Positions 44,406 through 51,390 of a stretch of DNA of 51,390 nt are shown piece by piece. The notes beneath the pieces were generated by a model. That model worked only from the letters and a program-made list of their open reading frames with translations. It was not told the origin of the DNA and searched no databases. The position numbers and the translations under genes are program-made. Position 1 is the stretch's first letter. Each line of letters starts with the position of its first letter. The stretch is taken from NCBI GenBank assembly GCA_020726025.1, contig DYTH01000005.1, positions 1-51,390 on the forward strand. Reading direction: 5' to 3'. This stretch comes from Syntrophus aciditrophicus. Lineage in GTDB: Bacteria; Desulfobacterota; Syntrophia; Syntrophales; UBA5619.

Positions 44406-45605
44406 ATGGATTTCAATCTTAATGATGAAGAGAAGCAGTATCTTGACACGGTGCGCAGGTTTGTCGCACGGGAAATCACCCCGCATGTGCTCAATCTTGA
44501 TAAGGGGCATGTCTTTCCCTTTGAAATTATCCGCAAGGCGTGGGAACTCGGCGTCATGAACCTTTCGGTTCCGGAGAATGTCAAGGGGTATCGCATTGAT
44601 GCGATATCTTCCGCGCTGATCATCCGGGAGCTTTCCTACGGAGACAGCGGGATCGCGACCTCTTCCATGTGCAACGATCTGGCCAATATCGTGGTTGCCA
44701 TGCACGGCAGCGACGAGCAGCAGAAGCGATTTCTTAATCCCTTTGTTAATCAGGCGCTTCTGGCCTCTTTCTGTCTGACGGAGCCGAATGCCGGCTCCGA
44801 CAATGCAAGCATGACCACACTCATGCGCAAGGGCAACGACGGCAAGTATGTCCTGAACGGCGCAAAATGTTTCATCACCAACGCCTCCTACGCCTCCCAG
44901 TTTACCGTTTTTTGCAAGGTCGGAAAGCCGACCTCGCCATTTATGGCCTGCGTGATCATCCCCTCACTGGCGCTGGAGCCGGAAACCGCCGAGCTTGATC
45001 CCCATTCCGCCCGCGAGATTCCGCTTCCGGAAGGGGGGAGGATCATTACCGGAAAGCCCGAGGACAAGCTGGGGCAGCGCCTCTCGAACACGGCGACGGT
45101 CACCTTTGAAGACGTGCCCGTGGATGATTCCCAGATTATCGGCGACAGACGTCTCGGCTTCCAGTACATAACCGATGTTCTGGATTATGCCCGCCCGATG
45201 GTGGCTGCAATCGGGGTTGGCCTGGCGCGTCGCGCCCTGGACGTCACCCTTGCCTACACACGAGAGCGCCGCCAGTTCGGCGAGCGCATCTGCGACATGC
45301 CTGTAGCCCGCGAGACGCTGGTTGCCATGTGGAAAAAGGTCGAGCTTGCGGATATGGCGCTGATGAAGGCCGCCTTCATGATCGAAGATGGTTCTCCCGA
45401 ACAGGGCATGTACGCGTCGCTCGCGAAGAACCTGGCTGCCGAGGCCGCCATATTCTGCGCCACGGAGGGGCTTCATCTCCACGGCGGCTACGGCTTCATG
45501 GCGGAGTACGAGATATCCAAGCTGCTGCGCGACGCCCAGATCATCGACATTTACGAGGGCACCCGCGAGGTTCAGAATATGATCATCGGCAGGGAGCTGA
45601 TCTGA
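44406..45605 (+). CDS. Acyl-CoA dehydrogenase family protein
   Basis: A 399-residue flavoprotein that would remove two hydrogens from an acyl-CoA (or acyl-ACP) to give an enoyl group. The flavin region reads CLTEPNAGSDNA and GAKCFITNA. The substrate/active-site tail is YGFMAEYEISKLLRDAQI and IYEGTREVQNMIIGR; the Glu of YEGT is the expected catalytic base. An insertion of about 15 residues (DPHSAREIPLPEGGR) follows the central region. It is the first gene after the sigma-54-like promoter and shares one base with the next gene. In a fatty-acid synthesis operon its use is unusual. Confidence 0.9.
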   Translation: MDFNLNDEEKQYLDTVRRFVAREITPHVLNLDKGHVFPFEIIRKAWELGVMNLSVPENVKGYRIDAISSALIIRELSYGDSGIATSSMCNDLANIVVAMHGSDEQQKRFLNPFVNQALLASFCLTEPNAGSDNASMTTLMRKGNDGKYVLNGAKCFITNASYASQFTVFCKVGKPTSPFMACVIIPSLALEPETAELDPHSAREIPLPEGGRIITGKPEDKLGQRLSNTATVTFEDVPVDDSQIIGDRRLGFQYITDVLDYARPMVAAIGVGLARRALDVTLAYTRERRQFGERICDMPVARETLVAMWKKVELADMALMKAAFMIEDGSPEQGMYASLAKNLAAEAAIFCATEGLHLHGGYGFMAEYEISKLLRDAQIIDIYEGTREVQNMIIGRELI

Positions 45606-46588
45606 TGCTCTATCTCCACGGCATCGGCCACTTTCATCCGGAAAATGTGATGAACAACCGGTTTTTTGAAGACCTGGACATCGGAACGGATGAAGAGTGG
45701 ATACTCGAAAGAGTGGGCATCAGGGAAAGACGGACGGTGATGTCTCTTGATTACATCGTTCAGACAAAGAACCGCGATCCCCGGGGGGCGAACGAGGCGA
45801 GCATTTATACCAACGCTCAAACGGGATGCTATGCCGCGAAAATGGCAATGGAACGAGCAGACGTTACGCCGAAGGACATCGGCCTGGTAATCTCCGGCTG
45901 CTGCGCCCCGTCTTTTTCGACGCCGGCCGACGCGGCTGTCATCGCTGCCGAACTTGGGATCGACGCCCCCTGTTTTGATTTGAACTCGGCCTGCACGACC
46001 TTCGGCATGCACGTCGATTTTGTGAGCCGGATGGCGCCGGAAAGAATGCCGCGGTTCATTCTCATCGTACAGCCGGAGAACATTACCCGGGCGATGGATT
46101 TCAGCGACCGTTCCAACTGTGTTCTTTTCGGCGACGGGACGACGGCGGCGGTTCTTTCGGCAACCGTTCCATCGCGATACGCCTTTACCATGGCGCATTC
46201 CTCGACAAAAACAGTCGCGTGGGACAAGGTGATGATTATCAATGGTCACTTTCGTCAGGATGGTCATGCCGTTCAGGGATTTGCGATCCGCAGCATGACC
46301 GATGCAGTCAGAAAGTTCCAGAAGCTTCCGGATCTGACGGAAAACAGAAGGTTTCTTTTTGTAGGCCATCAGGCGAATCTGCTGGCTCTGCGCACCGTCT
46401 GCGAACGCGCGGAAATACCGGATGATCATCACTGGTACAATGTGGATTCACTGGGAAACACCGGCTGTGCCGGCGCACCGGGCGTGCTGAGCGCCCACTG
46501 GGATGACTTCAGAAGCGGCGACCGTGTGGCAATCTGTCTTGTCGGTGCGGGCCTTACCACCGTGCAGCTTCTTCTCGAAGTTCAGTAA
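45605..46588 (+). CDS. KAS III-like 3-oxoacyl-ACP synthase
   Basis: A 327-residue FabH-type condensing enzyme. The triad is complete: Cys130 in LNSACTTFG, His255 in GHQANLLAL and Asn285 in DSLGNTGCAG. The start ATG at 45605 shares a base with the dehydrogenase stop; earlier in-frame codons lie inside that gene. It would start an acyl chain from an acyl-CoA primer or condense special acyl groups. It is too far from standard FabH for me to give a symbol. Confidence 0.87.
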   Translation: MLYLHGIGHFHPENVMNNRFFEDLDIGTDEEWILERVGIRERRTVMSLDYIVQTKNRDPRGANEASIYTNAQTGCYAAKMAMERADVTPKDIGLVISGCCAPSFSTPADAAVIAAELGIDAPCFDLNSACTTFGMHVDFVSRMAPERMPRFILIVQPENITRAMDFSDRSNCVLFGDGTTAAVLSATVPSRYAFTMAHSSTKTVAWDKVMIINGHFRQDGHAVQGFAIRSMTDAVRKFQKLPDLTENRRFLFVGHQANLLALRTVCERAEIPDDHHWYNVDSLGNTGCAGAPGVLSAHWDDFRSGDRVAICLVGAGLTTVQLLLEVQ

Positions 46589-46621
46589 GGGCGCGCTTTT
46601 TTATAGAAGGAAGAAAAATAA

Positions 46622-47212
46622 ATGACATACGAAGAATTTCAGAAGGCCGCGCGTTTCAATCAGGAAGAGATCATTGCCTTCGCCTACGGGAAGCTCGTTG
46701 ATGATCCCCCGGAATCATTTCTGGCGCGTCTTCCGGCGCCGCCCTTTCTGATGCTCGACAGAATTCTCGAGATCACCGCAAGCGGCGCCAGGGGAATGAT
46801 CATCGCCGAGCAGGATATCAGACTTGATGCGTGGTATTTCCAGTGCCACATGCCGGGTGACCCGGTTCAGCCGGGCTGTCTCGGTGTCGATGCAATCTGG
46901 CAGCTTTTGGGATTTTACTGCGTCTGGCGCGGGGCGCTGGGTTCCGGTCGGGCGCTCGGCTGCGGCGAGGTTGCATTCAGCGGACAGATCAGGCCCTACA
47001 ACCGGACCGTTCGGTACGAAGTTGACGTGAGGCGCCTGACGCACCTGAAAGACTCCGGTTCGACGATTGCCATCGGCGAGGGGAGGATACGCGTTGACGG
47101 GGAGGAGATTGCCGAGGTGCACGGGGCGCGTTCCGGCGTATTCAGGAACATAGCCTATCAGGACTACCCGCGCCGGTCGGCCCATTCGGTCGGCGGAAAG
47201 ATGGAACAATAA
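46622..47212 (+). CDS. fabA: 3-hydroxydecanoyl-ACP dehydratase/isomerase (FabA)
   Basis: A 196-residue FabA. The catalytic pair is His76 in FQCHMPGDPV and Asp90 in GCLGVDAIWQLLGFY, both spaced as in E. coli FabA (H70, D84); Asp in place of FabZ's Glu marks the FabA type. GRALGCGEVAFSGQI is also a FabA block. FabA both dehydrates and isomerises trans-2 to cis-3, so unsaturated chains are expected. The N-terminus is about 6 residues longer and the C-terminus has an extra tail. The ribosome site is AAGGAAG. Confidence 0.9.
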   Translation: MTYEEFQKAARFNQEEIIAFAYGKLVDDPPESFLARLPAPPFLMLDRILEITASGARGMIIAEQDIRLDAWYFQCHMPGDPVQPGCLGVDAIWQLLGFYCVWRGALGSGRALGCGEVAFSGQIRPYNRTVRYEVDVRRLTHLKDSGSTIAIGEGRIRVDGEEIAEVHGARSGVFRNIAYQDYPRRSAHSVGGKMEQ

Positions 47213-47224
47213 CAGGGGAAAAAA

Positions 47225-47956
47225 ATGACAGATGAAAAGAAGGTGGCGATTATAACGGGAGGGGCGACCGGAATCGGCGCGGCCTGCGTGCGCGAACTTT
47301 CCTCGAAGGGATTTCGCGTGGGGATATGCTACCGCTCCAGCGCGGAGCATGCGCAGGATCTTCTGGCGGCGATTGAAGACGGGTTTCTGCTTCAGGTCGA
47401 TCTGGCGGATGTCGCTCAGATTGACGGGATGATGGATAAGCTCAAGGACGAAACCTCACGGGTTGATGTTCTTGTGAATAATGCCGGGGTATCGATAGAC
47501 ATTGACATGCTCAGGATGAAAATCGAGCAGTTTGACGCCCAGCGCGATGTCGCCCGTGGCGCGTGGTACCTGACGAAGAAGATTCTGCGCCAGTACATGC
47601 TGCGGGCCAACAGTGGACGGATTATCAATATTTCCAGCGTAGTAGGTCATACGGGCAACGCCGGTCAGATTCCCTACACGATGGAGAAGGCAGCCCTTGA
47701 CGCGATGACGAAGTCCCTGTGCCGTGAGCTGAAGGGGCGCGAAATTCTGGTCAATTCGGTTGCCCCGGGCTTTATTGAAACAGACATGACGACCCGTCTC
47801 CCCGAGGAAATCCGGGAGGGAATCATGGCACAGATCCCCCTCGGTCGGATGGGACGTCCGGAAGAGGTGGCGCAGGTCGTCGCTTTTCTCGCTGATTCAG
47901 CGTCGTACATCACCGGCACGGTTGTCCATGTGAACGGGGGGATGTATGGAGGCTGA
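47225..47956 (+). CDS. FabG-like 3-oxoacyl-ACP reductase
   Basis: A 243-residue short-chain dehydrogenase. The cofactor loop is TGGATGIG, NNAG is present, and S138, Y151 and K155 give the catalytic triad. The fourth member of the tetrad, the Asn of the usual NLxG block, is missing: the segment reads DVARGAWYLTK. The C-terminus SYITGTVVHVNGGMYGG is typical. It would reduce the 3-oxo group in the chain cycle. It overlaps the next gene by 11 bp. Confidence 0.88.
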   Translation: MTDEKKVAIITGGATGIGAACVRELSSKGFRVGICYRSSAEHAQDLLAAIEDGFLLQVDLADVAQIDGMMDKLKDETSRVDVLVNNAGVSIDIDMLRMKIEQFDAQRDVARGAWYLTKKILRQYMLRANSGRIINISSVVGHTGNAGQIPYTMEKAALDAMTKSLCRELKGREILVNSVAPGFIETDMTTRLPEEIREGIMAQIPLGRMGRPEEVAQVVAFLADSASYITGTVVHVNGGMYGG

Positions 47957-48428
47957 TTCTGCCCTGCGAAATCGTATTCTGGAGATGGTCCCCCAGCAGG
48001 CGCCTTTTCGGTTTATCTCGGAGATACGGGAACTCGACGAGACGCATATCGTCGGGATCCACCGCTTCCGCGACGATGAATATTTCTATGAGGGCCATTT
48101 CCCCGGATTTCCGGTAACGCCCGGGGTTATCCTGATAGAAACGATGGCCCAGACGGGTGTGGTTGCCTTCGGCATTTACCTGCAGATGCTGCAGAAAAAG
48201 GACGACAAGCCGCTGGAAGACCTGGTTGCGCTCTTTACGTTTGCAGATGCGGTGGAATTCAACGATATCGTGCATCCCGGCGAAGAGGTGATCGTGCATG
48301 CAAAAAAGGCATACTTTCGAGGAAATCAGTTGAAGGCCGAGTGCGCCATGACGCGACCGGATGGTTCGGCTGTCTGCTTTGGTTTTCTCACCGGCCGGGC
48401 GGTGCCCCGTGAAAAGGTGAAATCTTAA
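47946..48428 (+). CDS. FabZ-like 3-hydroxyacyl-ACP dehydratase
   Basis: A 160-residue hotdog-fold dehydratase. His51 in YEGHFPGFPVTPG and Glu65 in ILIETMAQTG are the catalytic pair, and the Glu marks it as FabZ-type. It is therefore a second dehydratase beside FabA in the same operon. The ATG lies within the last codons of the reductase gene. Confidence 0.9.
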   Translation: MEADSALRNRILEMVPQQAPFRFISEIRELDETHIVGIHRFRDDEYFYEGHFPGFPVTPGVILIETMAQTGVVAFGIYLQMLQKKDDKPLEDLVALFTFADAVEFNDIVHPGEEVIVHAKKAYFRGNQLKAECAMTRPDGSAVCFGFLTGRAVPREKVKS

Positions 48429-48451
48429 AAAAGTTTTCTGGAGAATATTTG

Positions 48452-49732
48452 ATGAAAAAGAGGGTTGTAATAACGGGAATGGGCGTGGTGGCGCCGAATG
48501 GATACGGCCTTGAGGCGTATGGCGCCGCCCTGAAGGCAGGGCGCTCCGGCATCCGTTTTGTTCCCCGCATGGAAGAGTTGAAATTTGGCTGTCAGGTCGG
48601 TGGAACAGCCCCGGAGGGGTTTGACCTGGTCAAGGAAAAATATTTCGACAGCGAGGAGATTCAGTCGGTTAACGACAACATCAGTTTTGCCTCGGTAGCC
48701 GCCGTTGATGCCTGGCAAGACGCGGGTTTTACCGTCCCCGAAGCGGGTGACGACCGGGTGGACTGGGATGCAGGCGTGATCGCAGGTTCGGGAATTGGGG
48801 GAATGGATACCATTGCCGAGACGCTCGTTCCTCTTGTCAACGACGGCAAGTGCCGGCGGATGGGAAGCCGGGTGGTCGAGCAGGTGATGAACAGCGCCAC
48901 CAGCGCACGCATTGCCGGTCTTCTCGCCCTCGGCAATCAGGTGACCTCCAACTCATCGGCGTGCAGCACCGGCAACGAGGCCATTTTCGAGGGAATGACC
49001 AGAATCAGAAACGGCCTCGCGACGCGGATGCTGGCTGGCGGTTCGGAAGGGGCTTCCCCCTATATCTGGGCAGGCTTCGATGCGATGAAGGTGATCTGCC
49101 GGAAGTTTAACGACAGACCACAGGAGGCCTCCCGGCCGATGAGCGCGTCAGCCGCCGGTTTCGTCCCGGGTGCGGGAGGGGCCTTTCTTCTGCTGGAAGA
49201 ACTGGAAACGGCGCTTGCGCGAGGCGCGCGCATTTACGCTGAAGTGCTGGGCGGCATGGTGAACTGCGGTGGGCACAGGACGGGCGGCACGATGACTGCG
49301 CCGAACCCGACCGGGGTTGTTCGCTGTATCCGCGGGGCGATTGCCGACGCCGGGATCACAGCCGACCAGATCGATTTGATTAACGGCCATTTGACGGCGA
49401 CCTCCGCCGATCCGGGAGAGGTCAAAAACTGGTCGGTGGCTCTGGGGCTTTCCCCTGACCATTTCCCAATGATCAACTCGACCAAGTCGATGATCGGCCA
49501 CTGTCTCGGGGCGACAGGGGCCATCGAGTGCGTAGGGGTTGTCCTGCAGTTGCAGGGCGGTTTCATCCACCCCTCCATCAACTGCGGGGATGTCCATCCC
49601 GATATCGCCCTGTGGGAAAAGAGCATCCCCCATACGGCGGTTCATGCGCCGGACATGAAGATCGTTATCAAGGCCGGATTCGGGTTCGGCGACGTGAACA
49701 GTTGTCTGGTATTTAAAAAGTGGGAACGGTAA
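48452..49732 (+). CDS. Beta-ketoacyl-ACP synthase (KAS I/II family)
   Basis: A 426-residue FabF/FabB-type elongating synthase. The triad is Cys171 (NSSACSTGN), His313 (NGHLTATSADPGE) and His350 (STKSMIGHCLGATG), with Lys345. The first His motif deviates from the usual NAHGTxTxxND, which sets it apart from housekeeping FabF. I chose the ATG at 48452 over a TTG one codon upstream. The ribosome site is CTGGAGA. Confidence 0.9.
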   Translation: MKKRVVITGMGVVAPNGYGLEAYGAALKAGRSGIRFVPRMEELKFGCQVGGTAPEGFDLVKEKYFDSEEIQSVNDNISFASVAAVDAWQDAGFTVPEAGDDRVDWDAGVIAGSGIGGMDTIAETLVPLVNDGKCRRMGSRVVEQVMNSATSARIAGLLALGNQVTSNSSACSTGNEAIFEGMTRIRNGLATRMLAGGSEGASPYIWAGFDAMKVICRKFNDRPQEASRPMSASAAGFVPGAGGAFLLLEELETALARGARIYAEVLGGMVNCGGHRTGGTMTAPNPTGVVRCIRGAIADAGITADQIDLINGHLTATSADPGEVKNWSVALGLSPDHFPMINSTKSMIGHCLGATGAIECVGVVLQLQGGFIHPSINCGDVHPDIALWEKSIPHTAVHAPDMKIVIKAGFGFGDVNSCLVFKKWER

Positions 49733-49792
49733 TAATGTAAACATTTTATCAACGTATCAATTTAAACCAATGATCTGAAGGAGGAGTAAAAA

Positions 49793-50041
49793 ATGGAAAA
49801 GCCAGAAATTACACAGAAGGTTATCGACATCCTGAGAGGTTATGTGAAGGATCAGTCTCTTTTGGAAAAGGCGACGCCGGAAACCCATATCATCAAGGAT
49901 CTGAAGGTCAATTCGGCGCGGCTTGTCGATATCATCATCAAATGCGAAGATGTTTTCGGTACGACGATCGAGGATGACGATGCCGACAGAATTACAACGA
50001 TCGGCGACGCCGTTGAACTGATTTATCAGAAGGCAGCATAA
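49793..50041 (+). CDS. Acyl carrier protein, atypical attachment site
   Basis: An 82-residue acyl carrier protein. The phosphopantetheine serine is S41 in LKVNSARLVDIIIK; standard ACPs have Asp-Ser-Leu, here Asn-Ser-Ala. The rest keeps the four-helix pattern and acidic helix III. The ribosome site is excellent (GAAGGAGGAG). A special ACP within an operon that also carries its own phosphopantetheinyl transferase suggests a dedicated pathway. Confidence 0.9.
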   Translation: MEKPEITQKVIDILRGYVKDQSLLEKATPETHIIKDLKVNSARLVDIIIKCEDVFGTTIEDDDADRITTIGDAVELIYQKAA

Positions 50042-50050
50042 CGCAAGACC

Positions 50051-50797
50051 ATGATATCGCATAAGGATCTCCGCACCCTGTCCCTCCAGCAGTTTCTGGG
50101 GACAATAGCTTCCGTCGTGACTGCCCCGCTCTGTTTTATCTTCGTAAAACTGCGTGGATACAGCATTCGCGATTTGAAGAAGCTTCGCGAAGACGTCAAA
50201 AAACTGAGCCGCGAGTACACGGGACCATGGCTTATCTGCCCGAATCACCTGACGATGATCGATTCGCTGGTGATAACCTATGGGCTTATGTCGCTTTCCG
50301 ACCACATTCTCCATTTCCGGCATGTTCCCTGGAACATGCCGGAAAGGAAGAATTTTCACAAAAACATCTTTCTCGTGATTTTGTGCTATCTCTTGAAATG
50401 CATCCCGGTCGATCGCGGCGGCAGCCGGGAAAAGGTTCAGCAACTGCTCGATAAATGCATGCAGGTGCTTGATTGGAAGCAGCGTCTGGTGATTTTCCCG
50501 GAGGGGACAAGATCCCGAAACGGACGGGTTGACCGCGAGAATTTCTCCTACGGGGTCGGCAGACTCGTCGATGAGCGAAAGGACGTGCGGGTGATGGTCG
50601 TTTATCTGCGGGGCGACGGGCAGGAAACCTGGGGATCGATACCCAGGTTTCGCGAGACCTTCACGATGACTGTGGAGGCCTTCACTCCAAAGCGCAGGGA
50701 AGGTGGAGGCCTTCGCGTGCAGCGCGATTATGCACGGGAGATTGTCGAGCGGCTGGCCATGATGGAGGAGAGGTATTTTGCCTCCCGTGGGAAATGA
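50051..50797 (+). CDS. PlsC-like acyltransferase
   Basis: A 248-residue member of the lysophospholipid acyltransferase family. One N-terminal membrane segment (about 15-35) is followed by the HX4D motif NHLTMID, PVDRGGSREKV, and FPEGTRSRNG. It is only distantly similar to the PlsC at 20473. It would move the acyl chain built by this operon from ACP onto a lipid or other acceptor. It lies 9 bp after the acp and overlaps the next gene. Confidence 0.88.
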   Translation: MISHKDLRTLSLQQFLGTIASVVTAPLCFIFVKLRGYSIRDLKKLREDVKKLSREYTGPWLICPNHLTMIDSLVITYGLMSLSDHILHFRHVPWNMPERKNFHKNIFLVILCYLLKCIPVDRGGSREKVQQLLDKCMQVLDWKQRLVIFPEGTRSRNGRVDRENFSYGVGRLVDERKDVRVMVVYLRGDGQETWGSIPRFRETFTMTVEAFTPKRREGGGLRVQRDYAREIVERLAMMEERYFASRGK

Positions 50798-51390
50798 TGT
50801 CGTTGACTTAAGCGACCCGGAAAATGTCGGCAAAAGCCATGACCGGCGTTTCTGCCGACGGGTTTTCAATGATGACGAACTGGCGCTGATAGCAGCTTCG
50901 TTGCAGCCGGACACGATGCTCTGGGCAATCTGGGCTGCAAAAGAGGCGGCCTACAAGGCGGTCAGCCGGATCGACGCCTCTGTCTGCTCGATACCGAAAA
51001 AATTTCCTGTAGTCCTTGAAACATCATCCTCCTCAATGGATAATGTCTCCATGAAGGGGATTGCGGTCTCGCCGCTGGGCAATGTGTTTGTCCGGATTTC
51101 CGCCGAAAACGGGATGCTCCATGCCGTTGCTGCTGAAACGACGGAAACGTTAGCGAGAGTCATTGCCTGGGTGAAAATTGTTCCTGCGTGCGGTGCTGAA
51201 CCCTCCGAATTTGCGAGAAAAATCCTGAGGGAAGAAATCGCCCGCCGCCTTGCCTGCCCCTTTGACGATCTGGCAGTTCTTAAGGAAAACGAACGTCCAT
51301 GGGCCCCTTACATTGTTTGCCGAGACGTCAGACTGCCCGTCCAGATCAGCCTGAGTCACGACGGTCGGTTTGCCGCTGTTGCCTTTGATC
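50778..51390 (+). CDS. 4'-phosphopantetheinyl transferase, partial (runs off the window)
   Basis: The frame is open from TTG 50778 to the window end (204 codons so far). It begins MPPVGNDVVDLSDPE (the usual N-terminal Asp motif), has WAAKEAAYKA (the metal/CoA-binding Lys-Glu-Ala-Ala-Tyr-Lys core), and near the cut a second half-like block, SLSHDGRFAAVAF. Two blocks suggest an Sfp-like pseudo-dimer. It loads the phosphopantetheine arm onto an ACP, most likely the one at 49793. The start overlaps the PlsC-like gene by 20 bp and follows GAGGAGAGG. A GTG at 50787 is an alternative start. Confidence 0.9.
   Translation, partial: MPPVGNDVVDLSDPENVGKSHDRRFCRRVFNDDELALIAASLQPDTMLWAIWAAKEAAYKAVSRIDASVCSIPKKFPVVLETSSSSMDNVSMKGIAVSPLGNVFVRISAENGMLHAVAAETTETLARVIAWVKIVPACGAEPSEFARKILREEIARRLACPFDDLAVLKENERPWAPYIVCRDVRLPVQISLSHDGRFAAVAFD

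Noticed and set aside
44406-51390. Ladderane-type cluster
   Set aside because: No radical SAM or phytoene-desaturase-like genes are in the visible part, so the label is not supported.

Overview
The window reads as chromosomal DNA of a Gram-negative, probably anaerobic Deltaproteobacterium (Desulfobacterota). A Syntrophales-like lineage is my best guess from the gene mix; it is not proven. Pointers are a complete Tol-Pal envelope system, TrmFO instead of TrmA, SelB (selenocysteine use), EF-P with lysine-modifying partners, a sigma-54 two-component pair and stand-alone biotin and acyl-carrier proteins. Coding density is high. There is no rRNA, CRISPR array, integrase or full insertion sequence. 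One tRNA (Thr, CGT) is present.

Layout. 1-1.9 kb: a radical SAM protein flanked by short inverted-repeat (MITE-like) elements. 2-6.3 kb (minus): an AapJQMP-type amino-acid ABC transporter, with an 18-bp perfect hairpin between the binding-protein gene and the permease genes. 7-8 kb (plus): a small ORF with an in-frame amber codon, leading into a fabG. 8-11.1 kb (minus): a divergent D-Ala-D-Ala ligase and an alanine racemase carrying a large extra C-terminal domain. 11.1-11.65 kb: interlaced and nested repeats. 11.7-13.9 kb (minus): a CHASE2 adenylate cyclase. 14.1-24.7 kb (plus): tRNA-Thr, a UPF0173 hydrolase, dprA-topA, trmFO, plsC-ftsK-rimO. 24.8-25 kb (minus): a biotin carrier protein. 25.3-36.3 kb (plus): selB, a YhaM-like HD protein, a lysine 2,3-aminomutase, efp, epmA, then tolQ-tolR-tolA-like-tolB-pal-cpoB. 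36.3-44 kb (minus): a sensor kinase, a sigma-54 response regulator, ctpA, a divergent polysaccharide deacetylase, a TPR protein and a LolB-like lipoprotein.

44.4 kb to the window end (plus): a tight nine-gene operon. It encodes an acyl-CoA dehydrogenase, a KAS III-like synthase, FabA, a FabG-like reductase, a FabZ-like dehydratase, a KAS I/II, an acyl carrier protein with an atypical attachment site, a PlsC-like acyltransferase, and a 4'-phosphopantetheinyl transferase that runs off the window. A strong sigma-54-like promoter precedes it, and it is transcribed divergently from the sensor/sigma-54 regulator pair. It looks like a self-contained, regulated system that makes a special (probably unsaturated) acyl chain and puts it on an acceptor. 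This is the best candidate here for an undescribed system.

Other points of interest are the KamA-type aminomutase beside EF-P and EpmA, the altered alr/ddl pair, the repeat-derived peptide inside Pal, and the nested MITE-like elements.
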